In this document: positions 18,079 to 26,054 of the stretch, in pieces
How the letters are laid out: each line of letters begins with the position of its first letter
Position numbering within the stretch: position 1 is the first letter of the stretch
Assembly (NCBI GenBank): GCA_017616555.1
Contig: JAFZXZ010000029.1
Location: 1-64,000 of the forward strand
Origin: a bacterium
Lineage (GTDB): Bacteria; Auribacterota; UBA3054
Direction of reading: 5' to 3'
DNA: 64,000 nucleotides
Notes under the pieces: model-generated
What the model saw: only the letters and a program-made list of their open reading frames with translations
What the model was told of the DNA's origin: nothing
Databases searched by the model: none
Position numbers and translations under genes: made by a program

Positions 18079-18393
18079 ATGCAGCTCCTCATCATCAAAC
18101 TCGCCAAAGAAGAACTTCTTGAAGACCTCTTGACCGCCCTCACCGCCTCAGGCCTCGACACCGCCTGCATAGTGGATTCCAGCTCCATCCAGAAATTCAT
18201 GGGACAGAGGATCCCGATCTTCGCCGGTCTCAGGACGGAAATGGACCACTACTCCTACTGCAAGGTCATAGTCGCCAGGATCCTCTACCCCGAGAACCTC
18301 GAGGAATTCCGCCGTCTCTTAAAGCGCGCAGGAATCGATTTCTCAGACCTCGAGAACGGCACCGCCCTCCTCCTCCCCTGCGAAGAGTTGTGA
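18079..18393 (+). CDS. Small PII-like/ferredoxin-fold candidate regulator
   Basis: A 104-residue cytosolic protein. The first strand (Q-L-L-I-I-K-L), an amphipathic helix (E-E-L-L-E-D-L-L-T-A-L), a second strand (T-A-C-I-V-D-S) and a later K-V-I-V-A-R-I strand give a beta-alpha-beta rhythm like PII or other ferredoxin-like folds. I do not recognise a defined family. As the third gene of the EIIA-antiporter operon and directly before a terminator, it may sense a ligand and regulate the transporter; this is inference. Confidence 0.65.
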   Translation: MQLLIIKLAKEELLEDLLTALTASGLDTACIVDSSSIQKFMGQRIPIFAGLRTEMDHYSYCKVIVARILYPENLEEFRRLLKRAGIDFSDLENGTALLLPCEEL

Positions 18394-18402
18394 TAAAAAA
18401 AT

Positions 18403-18437
18403 CGCGGAAGAGGGTGACCTCTTCCGCGTTTTTTTTT
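18403..18437. terminator. Bidirectional terminator
   Basis: A perfect 11-bp stem, CGCGGAAGAGG with CCTCTTCCGCG, loop GTGA, followed by nine T on the plus strand and preceded by an A-run that serves the minus strand. It lies between the convergent antiporter operon and the SUMF1-like gene. Confidence 0.93.
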
Positions 18438-18452
18438 AGCGAGCGAAGGGCT

Positions 18453-21218
18453 TTATTCCGGCAGCAAGGCGATGCGGAAGCCGAGGTGAAAATTGTAGAC
18501 GTAGGTGTAGGCCCCGCCGCTGCTATATGAGACGCCGCCGCCGTCGTAATGGTTTCCGCCCCTGATAACGCGGCCGGAGCCCGTATTGGGACCCACGGGA
18601 TCTACTGTGGTTTCTGACGAACCTGTCCAGTCGATGCAAAATTCGCTTACGTTGCCGTGCATGTCGTAGAGACCCCAGTTGTTCACGAGATATTCCCCGA
18701 CGTCGGTGTGAAACATATTATATGCGCCTTTCCCGTCGTCCCAATTATTTAAGTTACGGCCGACCTCGTTCGCGTTGGCTTGCGTGTAGTCCTTGCCGCT
18801 GTTAAGATCGGTGGTCGTGCCCGCCCTGCAGGCATACTCCCATTGGGCGCTCGTCGGCAGATCGAAGATGTTGCCGGCCTTTTTCCTGAGCCGTCCCATG
18901 AAGCTGTCTTCGTCAACATCATAGTTGGCTGGGAAGGCGGCGCCTTTTTCCGTGCCGCGCAGCATTTTGTAGTTGACGCTTTCCACGGGCCTTGTGGGAC
19001 CTGTATAGCTTGAAGGATTGCCGCCCGCGATGTTTTGGCATTGCTTCTGCGTCATTTCAAAGATGCCGATATAAAAGGCTTTCGTCAGCGTGACATCTTT
19101 CTTCTCGCTTCCTCCCATGCCGAAGGTCCCGGGCTCTATTCTTCTGAGCCAGAGCTCGTCCGTCTTGCACGTGTCGTCGCTGAGATTGGGAGCGTTGGCG
19201 GAGATGCGCATCTTTCCGGTCTTGGTGTCAAGCACAAGATAATCGGCAAAATTCGTCACGTCCTCGAATTCAGTCCTAAGCTCCACGTCGTCCATCTGAT
19301 CGACATACTCGGGATCAGGGATCCAGGTCAGATCGTGGTATCCGCGCCCGATAACTATTCCGCTGGCGCCGTCGTATTCAAGTTTTCCCATTTCCTCCAG
19401 CAGTTTTTCCGAACCGTCTTTCAGTTTGCCGTAGAAAGTAGTCTGGAAGACCGGCATGGTGCTTTCCGTCGACGGGATCAGTTTGTATTGGAAGACCCTT
19501 TTGGAAATTTCTGACGGGGTAACAAACGGGCTCAGGACCAGCGCGATGCGGAAGCCTTCGTAGAAGGAAGCGTTATCGGAGCTGCGGAAGTCGCGGGCAG
19601 CGGAGCGGCATCTGCCGGCTCGCCTGGATCCGGCGGCCCAGGCGCCGCTCTTTATGGTGCGATGCATGCTCCAGCTCGCTCCCAGGGGCTCAACGATTGC
19701 TTCGCTTCCAGGGTCGCTCTGATACTGGTCAAGGCACCATTCGTTCACGTTGCCGTGCATGTCGTAGAGGCCCCAGGCATTCGGCTTGTAGCAGCCGACT
19801 GTGGTATGAGCATCGCTGAATCCGCCTTTGCCGTCTTCGCGGTCGTAATGATAGCGGCCGACTTCATCCACGTTGAGGCATTCGTCTTCATTGGTCAGGT
19901 CTTTCCCGCTGTTCAGCGCTGAGGTCGTTCCCGCTCTGCAGGCGAATTCCCATTGCGCTTCAGTGGGCAGGTCGAAAGTCAGGCCGGTCTTGGCGCGAAG
20001 TTTTCCGAAGAAGGAGGAGGCGTCCACCTCATAGCTGTCGGGCCATTTTGCGCCTAAAGTGTCGCCGCGGAGCATGTCGTAACTGACGGTTTCCACCGGT
20101 CGGGTGTCGCCATGATAGTAAGAAGGATTCTCTCCCATGACAAGTTCGTACTGTTTCTGCGTCGTTTCGAAGACGCCGATGTAATAACTGTTCGTCAGCG
20201 TCACTTCATGCGACGTTTCGTTAACGTCTCTTCCCACTTCGGATTCGATGCTTCCCATCAGGAAGGTTCCCGGATCGATCTTGCGCAAAACAAGCTTCGT
20301 GGTCTTGTATTCTTCCGTCCAGCCGCCTTCGGGAATGCTATCCAAATAGGTGATAGGATACGAGGCGGCGCTTGGTCCGCTGGACAGGTCGATGATTGCG
20401 TATCCCTCGCTAAACGTCGATTCCGACGCTTCGATCTTCACTCTTAAATTGCCTTTGGTGAAGTAAAACTGTTCGCCGGGAGTCCAGATGATTTTATGTT
20501 CCCCGGTTCCTGCAACAGTGCCATCGGCGCCGTCTCCCATCAAAGCGCCTTTTTGAGAAAGATCAAAAACCGTTTCTCCTTTGTCAACGGAACCGTAAAA
20601 CTTCACGCTGAAGGCGGCGTCGGCGTTTTCAGACTGAAGGCCATAAGTAATGACGACGCTTCTGGAGAAGGGCCATATCTGCAATCCCCTGATGTAGCTC
20701 ACGCAGTTGGCCTGCGCGCTCATGGAAGCAAGAGAAATAATGGCGATCATCGCAAGCAGGCTCTTTGTGCGCTTTCTTAAGAAAAGCGCTCCAATAAAAG
20801 CGATGAATAGCAGTGCGGCCGGCTCCGGAACGAGCGTCACTTTTCTGGAGAAAACCTGCGAACCAAGTTCGGTTGAGATCGTTTCCTTCAGAAGATACGT
20901 GTCGTCGAGGGGAAAATCCTTGTACGTATCGGAACTGTAATCCCAACGTATGCTCCCTTCCAGGGGAACGCACATGTAATCGCCGAAAAGGAGAGCGTTG
21001 ATCTCAGGATCAGCAGTGTCTTCCGTCGTTACTTCAAGAGACTGCGGTTCGCCAGGCACCAAATACGTGCTGTAGCAAATGTTGTCAGTCGGCCTTAAAA
21101 TGATGGGATTATCAGTGATCTCGCTTCCGTCGAAGCGAAAATCAGCGGACCAGAGTTCGTCGCAGAAAGCGGGCAAACAGAAAAGGGCCGCGATGCTGAA
21201 AAGAATGATTTTTTTCAT
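18453..21218 (-). CDS. Tandem SUMF1-like secreted protein with internal PEP-CTERM segment
   Basis: 921 residues. A signal peptide (1-19) leads a ~110-residue unknown domain. Residues 130-150 then form a complete PEP-CTERM tail: V-P-E-P, a hydrophobic span, and L-R-K-R. Directly after it a second signal-like segment (154-170, ending A-Q-A) starts a second protein body made of two repeats. Each repeat is a beta-domain plus a SUMF1/FGE-sulfatase-fold domain (about 310-560 and 690-921, with L-Y-D-M-H-G-N-V in both). Both SUMF1 domains lack the paired Cys of true formylglycine-generating enzymes, so they are probably binding domains. This looks like two genes joined in frame; a start at Met157 is an alternative. 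It is last in the minus-strand operon. Confidence 0.85.
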   Translation of the reverse strand: MKKIILFSIAALFCLPAFCDELWSADFRFDGSEITDNPIILRPTDNICYSTYLVPGEPQSLEVTTEDTADPEINALLFGDYMCVPLEGSIRWDYSSDTYKDFPLDDTYLLKETISTELGSQVFSRKVTLVPEPAALLFIAFIGALFLRKRTKSLLAMIAIISLASMSAQANCVSYIRGLQIWPFSRSVVITYGLQSENADAAFSVKFYGSVDKGETVFDLSQKGALMGDGADGTVAGTGEHKIIWTPGEQFYFTKGNLRVKIEASESTFSEGYAIIDLSSGPSAASYPITYLDSIPEGGWTEEYKTTKLVLRKIDPGTFLMGSIESEVGRDVNETSHEVTLTNSYYIGVFETTQKQYELVMGENPSYYHGDTRPVETVSYDMLRGDTLGAKWPDSYEVDASSFFGKLRAKTGLTFDLPTEAQWEFACRAGTTSALNSGKDLTNEDECLNVDEVGRYHYDREDGKGGFSDAHTTVGCYKPNAWGLYDMHGNVNEWCLDQYQSDPGSEAIVEPLGASWSMHRTIKSGAWAAGSRRAGRCRSAARDFRSSDNASFYEGFRIALVLSPFVTPSEISKRVFQYKLIPSTESTMPVFQTTFYGKLKDGSEKLLEEMGKLEYDGASGIVIGRGYHDLTWIPDPEYVDQMDDVELRTEFEDVTNFADYLVLDTKTGKMRISANAPNLSDDTCKTDELWLRRIEPGTFGMGGSEKKDVTLTKAFYIGIFEMTQKQCQNIAGGNPSSYTGPTRPVESVNYKMLRGTEKGAAFPANYDVDEDSFMGRLRKKAGNIFDLPTSAQWEYACRAGTTTDLNSGKDYTQANANEVGRNLNNWDDGKGAYNMFHTDVGEYLVNNWGLYDMHGNVSEFCIDWTGSSETTVDPVGPNTGSGRVIRGGNHYDGGGVSYSSGGAYTYVYNFHLGFRIALLPE

Positions 21219-21236
21219 AGTTGTACTCTATGTTGG

Positions 21237-24200
21237 TTATTTAATATTTATTCTCCAGAGGAGGGAGGAACGTTTTTCAGGAAGCGTGGCTTTAATGCCC
21301 TCGATAAGTTCGCTGCCTTGACATTGCCAAACTTTGCCACTGTCCTCGTCTTTGAATTCGTAGGTCTTGTTCACTTTTGCGAAGGGAAGTTTCAAAACGC
21401 AGGTGTCCTCTTCGCACTCATCCTGACGGAAAGCGAGAACGACCGCTTTGCCAATTTCGGGATCGTTGTAGGCGAAGGCCGTCCAGCCCTTGAGGTCGTT
21501 TTCATCATGCCAGGGCGTCAGGACATAGTAGTCCTTGAGAAGAAGGTCTTCTAAGGAGCGCCATTCTTTCAGGATGCTGCGCATAAGGTCGAGATCAAGG
21601 TCAGGGTTCTGGGTGACCTGGCCGCCGATGCCCCAGGCTGCGGGAAGATACGAGGCTCTTGAAATGTAGAAGTCGCTCCCCTTTCCCGAGGGCGGATCTA
21701 ATTCTCCTTTGGTCTCCTTATTGTTGGTGCCGTGGAATGGGATCCAGTAAGGCAGAGTGGAGCTCATGGAAAGGCGCAGTCCGGAAGTGGTCCTGTCGGC
21801 GTCGGAGCGCATGAAGGGTATGCCGCGGCGCATGGACTCTATGTCGTTGCGGCCGCCTCCGCTGGCGCAGGAATCGACAAATGTGCAGCCATTCCTGGTC
21901 CTCTGCCAATCGATGATGGCGTCCCAGAGGGCGTAGTGGCCCTGGATGAGGAAATTCTCGGTAAGGCCCTGGCGCGGGATGCCCAGTCTCTTGGTCTCCT
22001 CTTCATCGTGGAATTTCCAGTTGGGGGCGTGGGAGAAATTGTTGTCCTCCCTGTAAATGTCGGCGCCGACTCTCTTCATGGTGCCCAAGACTCTCCCTTT
22101 CGTCCACTCGAAGCATTCCTTGTTGCCAAGGTCGTTGGTGGTCTGGCGGTACTGCGCGCCGTCGTTTATAGCCCATTCTTTCTTGTAGCCGTAATTTTCG
22201 ACCAAGCCGTCAACGCCGGTCACGCGTTCCGGCTCGAACCACATGAGGTTCTTCATACCCTTTTCGGTGCAGGCAGAGAAATAATCCCTCAGTGTTTCGT
22301 CGGGCCATTTGTATTTGTCAACTTCCCAGCTGCCGACGCTGGAGTACCAGTAAAGGCCCGCCGTCTTTACGTAGGGGTCGGTGTACCATCCGGCGTCGAA
22401 CCAGTGAACGTCCGCCACGAGGTCTTCTTTGACCAGCTTGTCCAGGGTCCTTTTCCAGGTGGTGTAGTCTTCCGCGGAGGAGCCGTCCCACTGTTCGATA
22501 TGTTCTTTGCCGGCGTCTGGATTAAAGCCGACAACAGTGAAGGGCTTGATTGGATCGCCTTCGGCATTGGCTCTCGGCATGTTGCATTCGATGAACCAGC
22601 GGCGCCAGAGATTCCAAGCTTTGGTCTTGTCCCTGCCAACGTATGGTAACAATACTACCAATCCGGTCCTGATCTTTTCGCCTGGCAAAAGCGAGGCCTC
22701 AAGGAAAACATCGGACTTCAGGATGACTTTGGTCTCGTCTTCCGTCCGTTTGAATTTAGCTCCGTAGGTTCCGGCCCAGCCAAGGGCGATGAATATTCCT
22801 CCCTCTCCCAGCACAAGATCGTAATACGGGAAGGTCTCGTGAGTAGGGCGGCCGCTTAAGCTTAAGAAGGCCACCTCACCCTCGCCTTTAGTAAGATCAT
22901 GTTCGTAGGGCTTGTGATGATTCCCCTGGTCGCCGCCGATGCCTCTCAGAACAGGATCGTCTCCAGCGAAAACAGTGTCAAGCGCTCTCAGTTTGGAGAT
23001 GACCTGGGAAGGCTTGTCGCCCACGTTGGTGAAATAGATAGTGTATTCCGTCTCGTCGTACTTGTCGTTGTGCTTCGCCTGAATCTCGCCTACCAATTCA
23101 TCGCTTATCTTGACCTTCTTGCAATAGGTCTCGCCGTCTTTCGTCCGCTCCGACTTTTCTTCTATGGTCGGAAAACCGGCGAACCCGGTGTAGGGCTTGC
23201 CGTCTATTGCGAAGGAAAAGAATTCCCCATCCTCGTTCTTGATTTGGTCGAAGATGGTTTGTTCGTCCTTGGGACCCACGACCACCGTCGTCATCTTGGC
23301 GGGATCGATGTATTTTTTCGCCAGCGCTTTCATTTCAGCAAGCGTTATGTTTTCCGTGATCTTCTGGCGTTTCAACAGATAATCCACTGGGTAGTCGAAG
23401 CGCAGGATCGTCTCCAGAAGAAGGCGGCGGTCGCTGACCGTTTCGCCGCGTCTGACCAGGGATTTGGCGACGGTCGCCTTCGTATATTCGAGATCCTCTT
23501 CGGAAAGATCGTCGGCATAATTCTTGACGAGGTCATTTATTATCTGCAGCGCTTCCTCGGTGTGGGAGGCGTCAACCGCAGTGGAGATAACGTAGGATCC
23601 GAAGTCTAATTCAGCGTCGAAGTAAGAGCTCGCGCCGTAGGTGAAAGCTTTCTCTTCACGAAGCACGAGGTTCAGCCTGGAGCTGAAGCAGCCGCCCAGC
23701 ATGAAGTTCATAAGATGCGCCTTGAAGTATTCCTCATCCTGGCAGCTCATAGCAGGAAGGCCGACTCTGATCTCGCTCTGTGCGGCGTCTTCGCTCTTCT
23801 TGAAGACTTTCCTGCCGGGAACATAATTTTCCAGAGCGGGCTTAGCGGCTTTTTGGACATTAGCTTTGGAATAGAATTGGATGATGCCGGATGAAAGTTT
23901 CTTCAGCTCCTCCAGGTCGATGTCCCCTACCGCCGCAATGGAAAGCGGCGAATTGGCAATCGTGTTCTTAAAGTAATCGGCAACGTCCTTTTCAGTGAGT
24001 TTCTCTATGCTTTCGACTGTTCCGTTAAGCGGCATGGCGACAGGGACGCGGCCGTAAACGTTTTCATAGAAAAGATTGTCGGCCAGACACTCGGGGTCGA
24101 TCGCGTCCTGGCGCAGCTGGTCGAGCTGGCGGTCTTTCACGCGGGCGAAATCCTCCTTCCTGAAGGCCGGCTTGGTCAGCGCCTGCTCAATTAGTGGGAA

Positions 24201-26000
24201 AAGCTTCGGCACGTTGGAGGACAAAGTCTGCACGCGCAAGAGGAGGCAATCCGCGGTCGCCCTGGCAGAAAGCGCCACGCCCAGATCTCTTATCGCGCCG
24301 TCGAACTGCACGGAGTCGTAATCCTCGGTGCCTTCCATGAGCATGGCGGACGTGAGCGTCGTGATGCCGGAATTTCCTAGCGTTTCCTTTTCCTGGCCGC
24401 CGTGAAGGATGAAGGTTATCTCCGCCATGGGGAGCGTCTCGTCTTTTTCCACCATAAGTCGGATGTTTTCGCCAATCTTTTCCTCCTGGACCTTCTGGAC
24501 CTTTATTTCGGGCAGTTTCCCTTCAGGCGGTATCTTTGACCTATCGAAGCTGGAAGGCAGGTCTTTTATTGCCTGGTAGCCCTCGCCGGGCTGCCCGAAA
24601 CTGCTTTCGTCAACAACTGGTTCCTTGATCTCCGGGATCAGGACAGAGTCTTTCATGGCAAGGTCGGCCTGGTCGGCGGGAAGCATCGTCAGCGTGAAGG
24701 AGGGCTTGCCCTTCACGTACGTTTCGTAAACTCTCTTTATGTCGTCCATGGTCACGCTTTCCATCTGGTCGGCCATTTCGTTCAGCCTGTTCCAGCTGCC
24801 GGCGTACTCGTCGCTGTAGGCCAAAAGGAAAGCCTTGTCGATGCTCTTCTGAAGCTTGGAATAGAATTCCCTCAGGCAGCGCGCCTTGTAGCGGTCGAGC
24901 TCCTTTTCATAGGAAGCGAAATTGTCTTCGAAATCTTTAAGCGCATCTTTGATCGCTTGCCTTGCCTCTTCGGCTTTCACGCCCGGCAGAAGCCTGGCCG
25001 TGATGGTAACTTCTCCGTTAAGGTCGCAGCCGTCGCTGTAAACGTCCGCAGAGGGCGCCAGTTTCTTTTCCACAAGATGACGGAAAACGGGAGAGCCTTT
25101 GCCAGTGCCCAAAAGAGCGGCCAAAGCTTTCAGGGGAATGCTGTCGTCGGAAAATTCAGGAGCGCCCGGGAAGACTACGGAAATGTCGGGAGCGCCCGCC
25201 AGTTTGTCAAGGTAATGATAGTTCAGATCTTTTTCAAGCTTTACGGGCCTGGGCTCGGGATCGGGAAGAGCCGTGCCGCCCTTGATGTCGCCGAAATATT
25301 TTTCCGCCAGACGAAGAGCTTCGTCCCTGTCGAAACGGCCGCACAAAACAAGCGTCGCGTTCCTGGGGATGTAGTACTTCTCGTGGAAAGCCTGGACATC
25401 GGCAAGTTTTGCGTTGGAAAGGTCTCCCATGTCGCCTATCACCGTGTGTCCGCTGGGATGGTCGGGCCCGTACATCAGTTTGCTCTTAAGTTCCCACTCA
25501 TAGCCGTAAGGCACGTTCACTTCCGTCTCGCGCTTTTCATTTATGACAACGCCCTGCTGGACCGCCAGGGCCTGGGGCGTCATGGTCGGAAGGAGATATC
25601 CCATGCGGTCAGCCTCCATCCACATGGCGTCTTCCATGCCGGATACGGGAACGGTCTCATGGTAGAAAGTATGGTCAACGCTTGTCCAGCCGTTCATGGT
25701 CCCGCCTAAACCCTGTATGAGCTTCCAGGCCACCTTGGGCGGCACGTGCTGGGATTCAGAGAACATCAGGTGCTCGAAAAGATGCGCGAACCCGGTCTTG
25801 CCTTTCTCCTCCCTGTTGCAGCCGACGTGGTAAAGGACGCCGACAGTCACAACGGGAGCGTATCCCTCCTGGCAGAGCAGGACAGTAAGGCCGTTATTCA
25901 AAGTCACTTTTTCACAACTGAGACGCATTTTTTCATCCTCGCACCCGACCGTTAAAGTAAGGGCCGTCAGGATAGGCAGGCAGTATCTTGAAAGCTTCAT
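21237..26000 (-). CDS. Chimeric lipoprotein: M16 peptidase fused to GH36 alpha-galactosidase-like domain
   Basis: 1587 residues. The lipoprotein signal ends L-T-V-G-C at Cys20. Residues ~28-440 are an active-type M16 half: the zinc motif H-L-F-E-H (73-77) with the downstream Glu155 in I-N-E-K-R. Residues ~510-912 are the second M16 half, with the R-E-E-K-A-F-T-Y-G substrate-binding motif. From ~923 the chain passes without linker into a GH36-like beta-sandwich and (beta/alpha)8 barrel. Visible there are W-F-D-A-G-W (1200-1205), the nucleophile Asp1319 in R-E-D-N-N, the C-A-S-G-G-G-R-N-D motif (1388-1396) and the probable acid/base Asp1400 in R-S-D-A-D-R-T. Both catalytic sets look intact. It lies 54 bases after the GH32-like gene. 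Confidence 0.88.
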   Translation of the reverse strand: MKLSRYCLPILTALTLTVGCEDEKMRLSCEKVTLNNGLTVLLCQEGYAPVVTVGVLYHVGCNREEKGKTGFAHLFEHLMFSESQHVPPKVAWKLIQGLGGTMNGWTSVDHTFYHETVPVSGMEDAMWMEADRMGYLLPTMTPQALAVQQGVVINEKRETEVNVPYGYEWELKSKLMYGPDHPSGHTVIGDMGDLSNAKLADVQAFHEKYYIPRNATLVLCGRFDRDEALRLAEKYFGDIKGGTALPDPEPRPVKLEKDLNYHYLDKLAGAPDISVVFPGAPEFSDDSIPLKALAALLGTGKGSPVFRHLVEKKLAPSADVYSDGCDLNGEVTITARLLPGVKAEEARQAIKDALKDFEDNFASYEKELDRYKARCLREFYSKLQKSIDKAFLLAYSDEYAGSWNRLNEMADQMESVTMDDIKRVYETYVKGKPSFTLTMLPADQADLAMKDSVLIPEIKEPVVDESSFGQPGEGYQAIKDLPSSFDRSKIPPEGKLPEIKVQKVQEEKIGENIRLMVEKDETLPMAEITFILHGGQEKETLGNSGITTLTSAMLMEGTEDYDSVQFDGAIRDLGVALSARATADCLLLRVQTLSSNVPKLFPLIEQALTKPAFRKEDFARVKDRQLDQLRQDAIDPECLADNLFYENVYGRVPVAMPLNGTVESIEKLTEKDVADYFKNTIANSPLSIAAVGDIDLEELKKLSSGIIQFYSKANVQKAAKPALENYVPGRKVFKKSEDAAQSEIRVGLPAMSCQDEEYFKAHLMNFMLGGCFSSRLNLVLREEKAFTYGASSYFDAELDFGSYVISTAVDASHTEEALQIINDLVKNYADDLSEEDLEYTKATVAKSLVRRGETVSDRRLLLETILRFDYPVDYLLKRQKITENITLAEMKALAKKYIDPAKMTTVVVGPKDEQTIFDQIKNEDGEFFSFAIDGKPYTGFAGFPTIEEKSERTKDGETYCKKVKISDELVGEIQAKHNDKYDETEYTIYFTNVGDKPSQVISKLRALDTVFAGDDPVLRGIGGDQGNHHKPYEHDLTKGEGEVAFLSLSGRPTHETFPYYDLVLGEGGIFIALGWAGTYGAKFKRTEDETKVILKSDVFLEASLLPGEKIRTGLVVLLPYVGRDKTKAWNLWRRWFIECNMPRANAEGDPIKPFTVVGFNPDAGKEHIEQWDGSSAEDYTTWKRTLDKLVKEDLVADVHWFDAGWYTDPYVKTAGLYWYSSVGSWEVDKYKWPDETLRDYFSACTEKGMKNLMWFEPERVTGVDGLVENYGYKKEWAINDGAQYRQTTNDLGNKECFEWTKGRVLGTMKRVGADIYREDNNFSHAPNWKFHDEEETKRLGIPRQGLTENFLIQGHYALWDAIIDWQRTRNGCTFVDSCASGGGRNDIESMRRGIPFMRSDADRTTSGLRLSMSSTLPYWIPFHGTNNKETKGELDPPSGKGSDFYISRASYLPAAWGIGGQVTQNPDLDLDLMRSILKEWRSLEDLLLKDYYVLTPWHDENDLKGWTAFAYNDPEIGKAVVLAFRQDECEEDTCVLKLPFAKVNKTYEFKDEDSGKVWQCQGSELIEGIKATLPEKRSSLLWRINIK

Positions 26001-26054
26001 TGTTAAGTTGTTTTCAGATAAGTTTTATTAAATATTACCAGTGTTAAATTATAG

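Noticed and set aside
20710-21218. Annotating the PEP-CTERM part as a separate complete gene
   Set aside because: No stop codon separates it from the SUMF1-like part, so the sequence supports one frame; the alternative is recorded as a finding.
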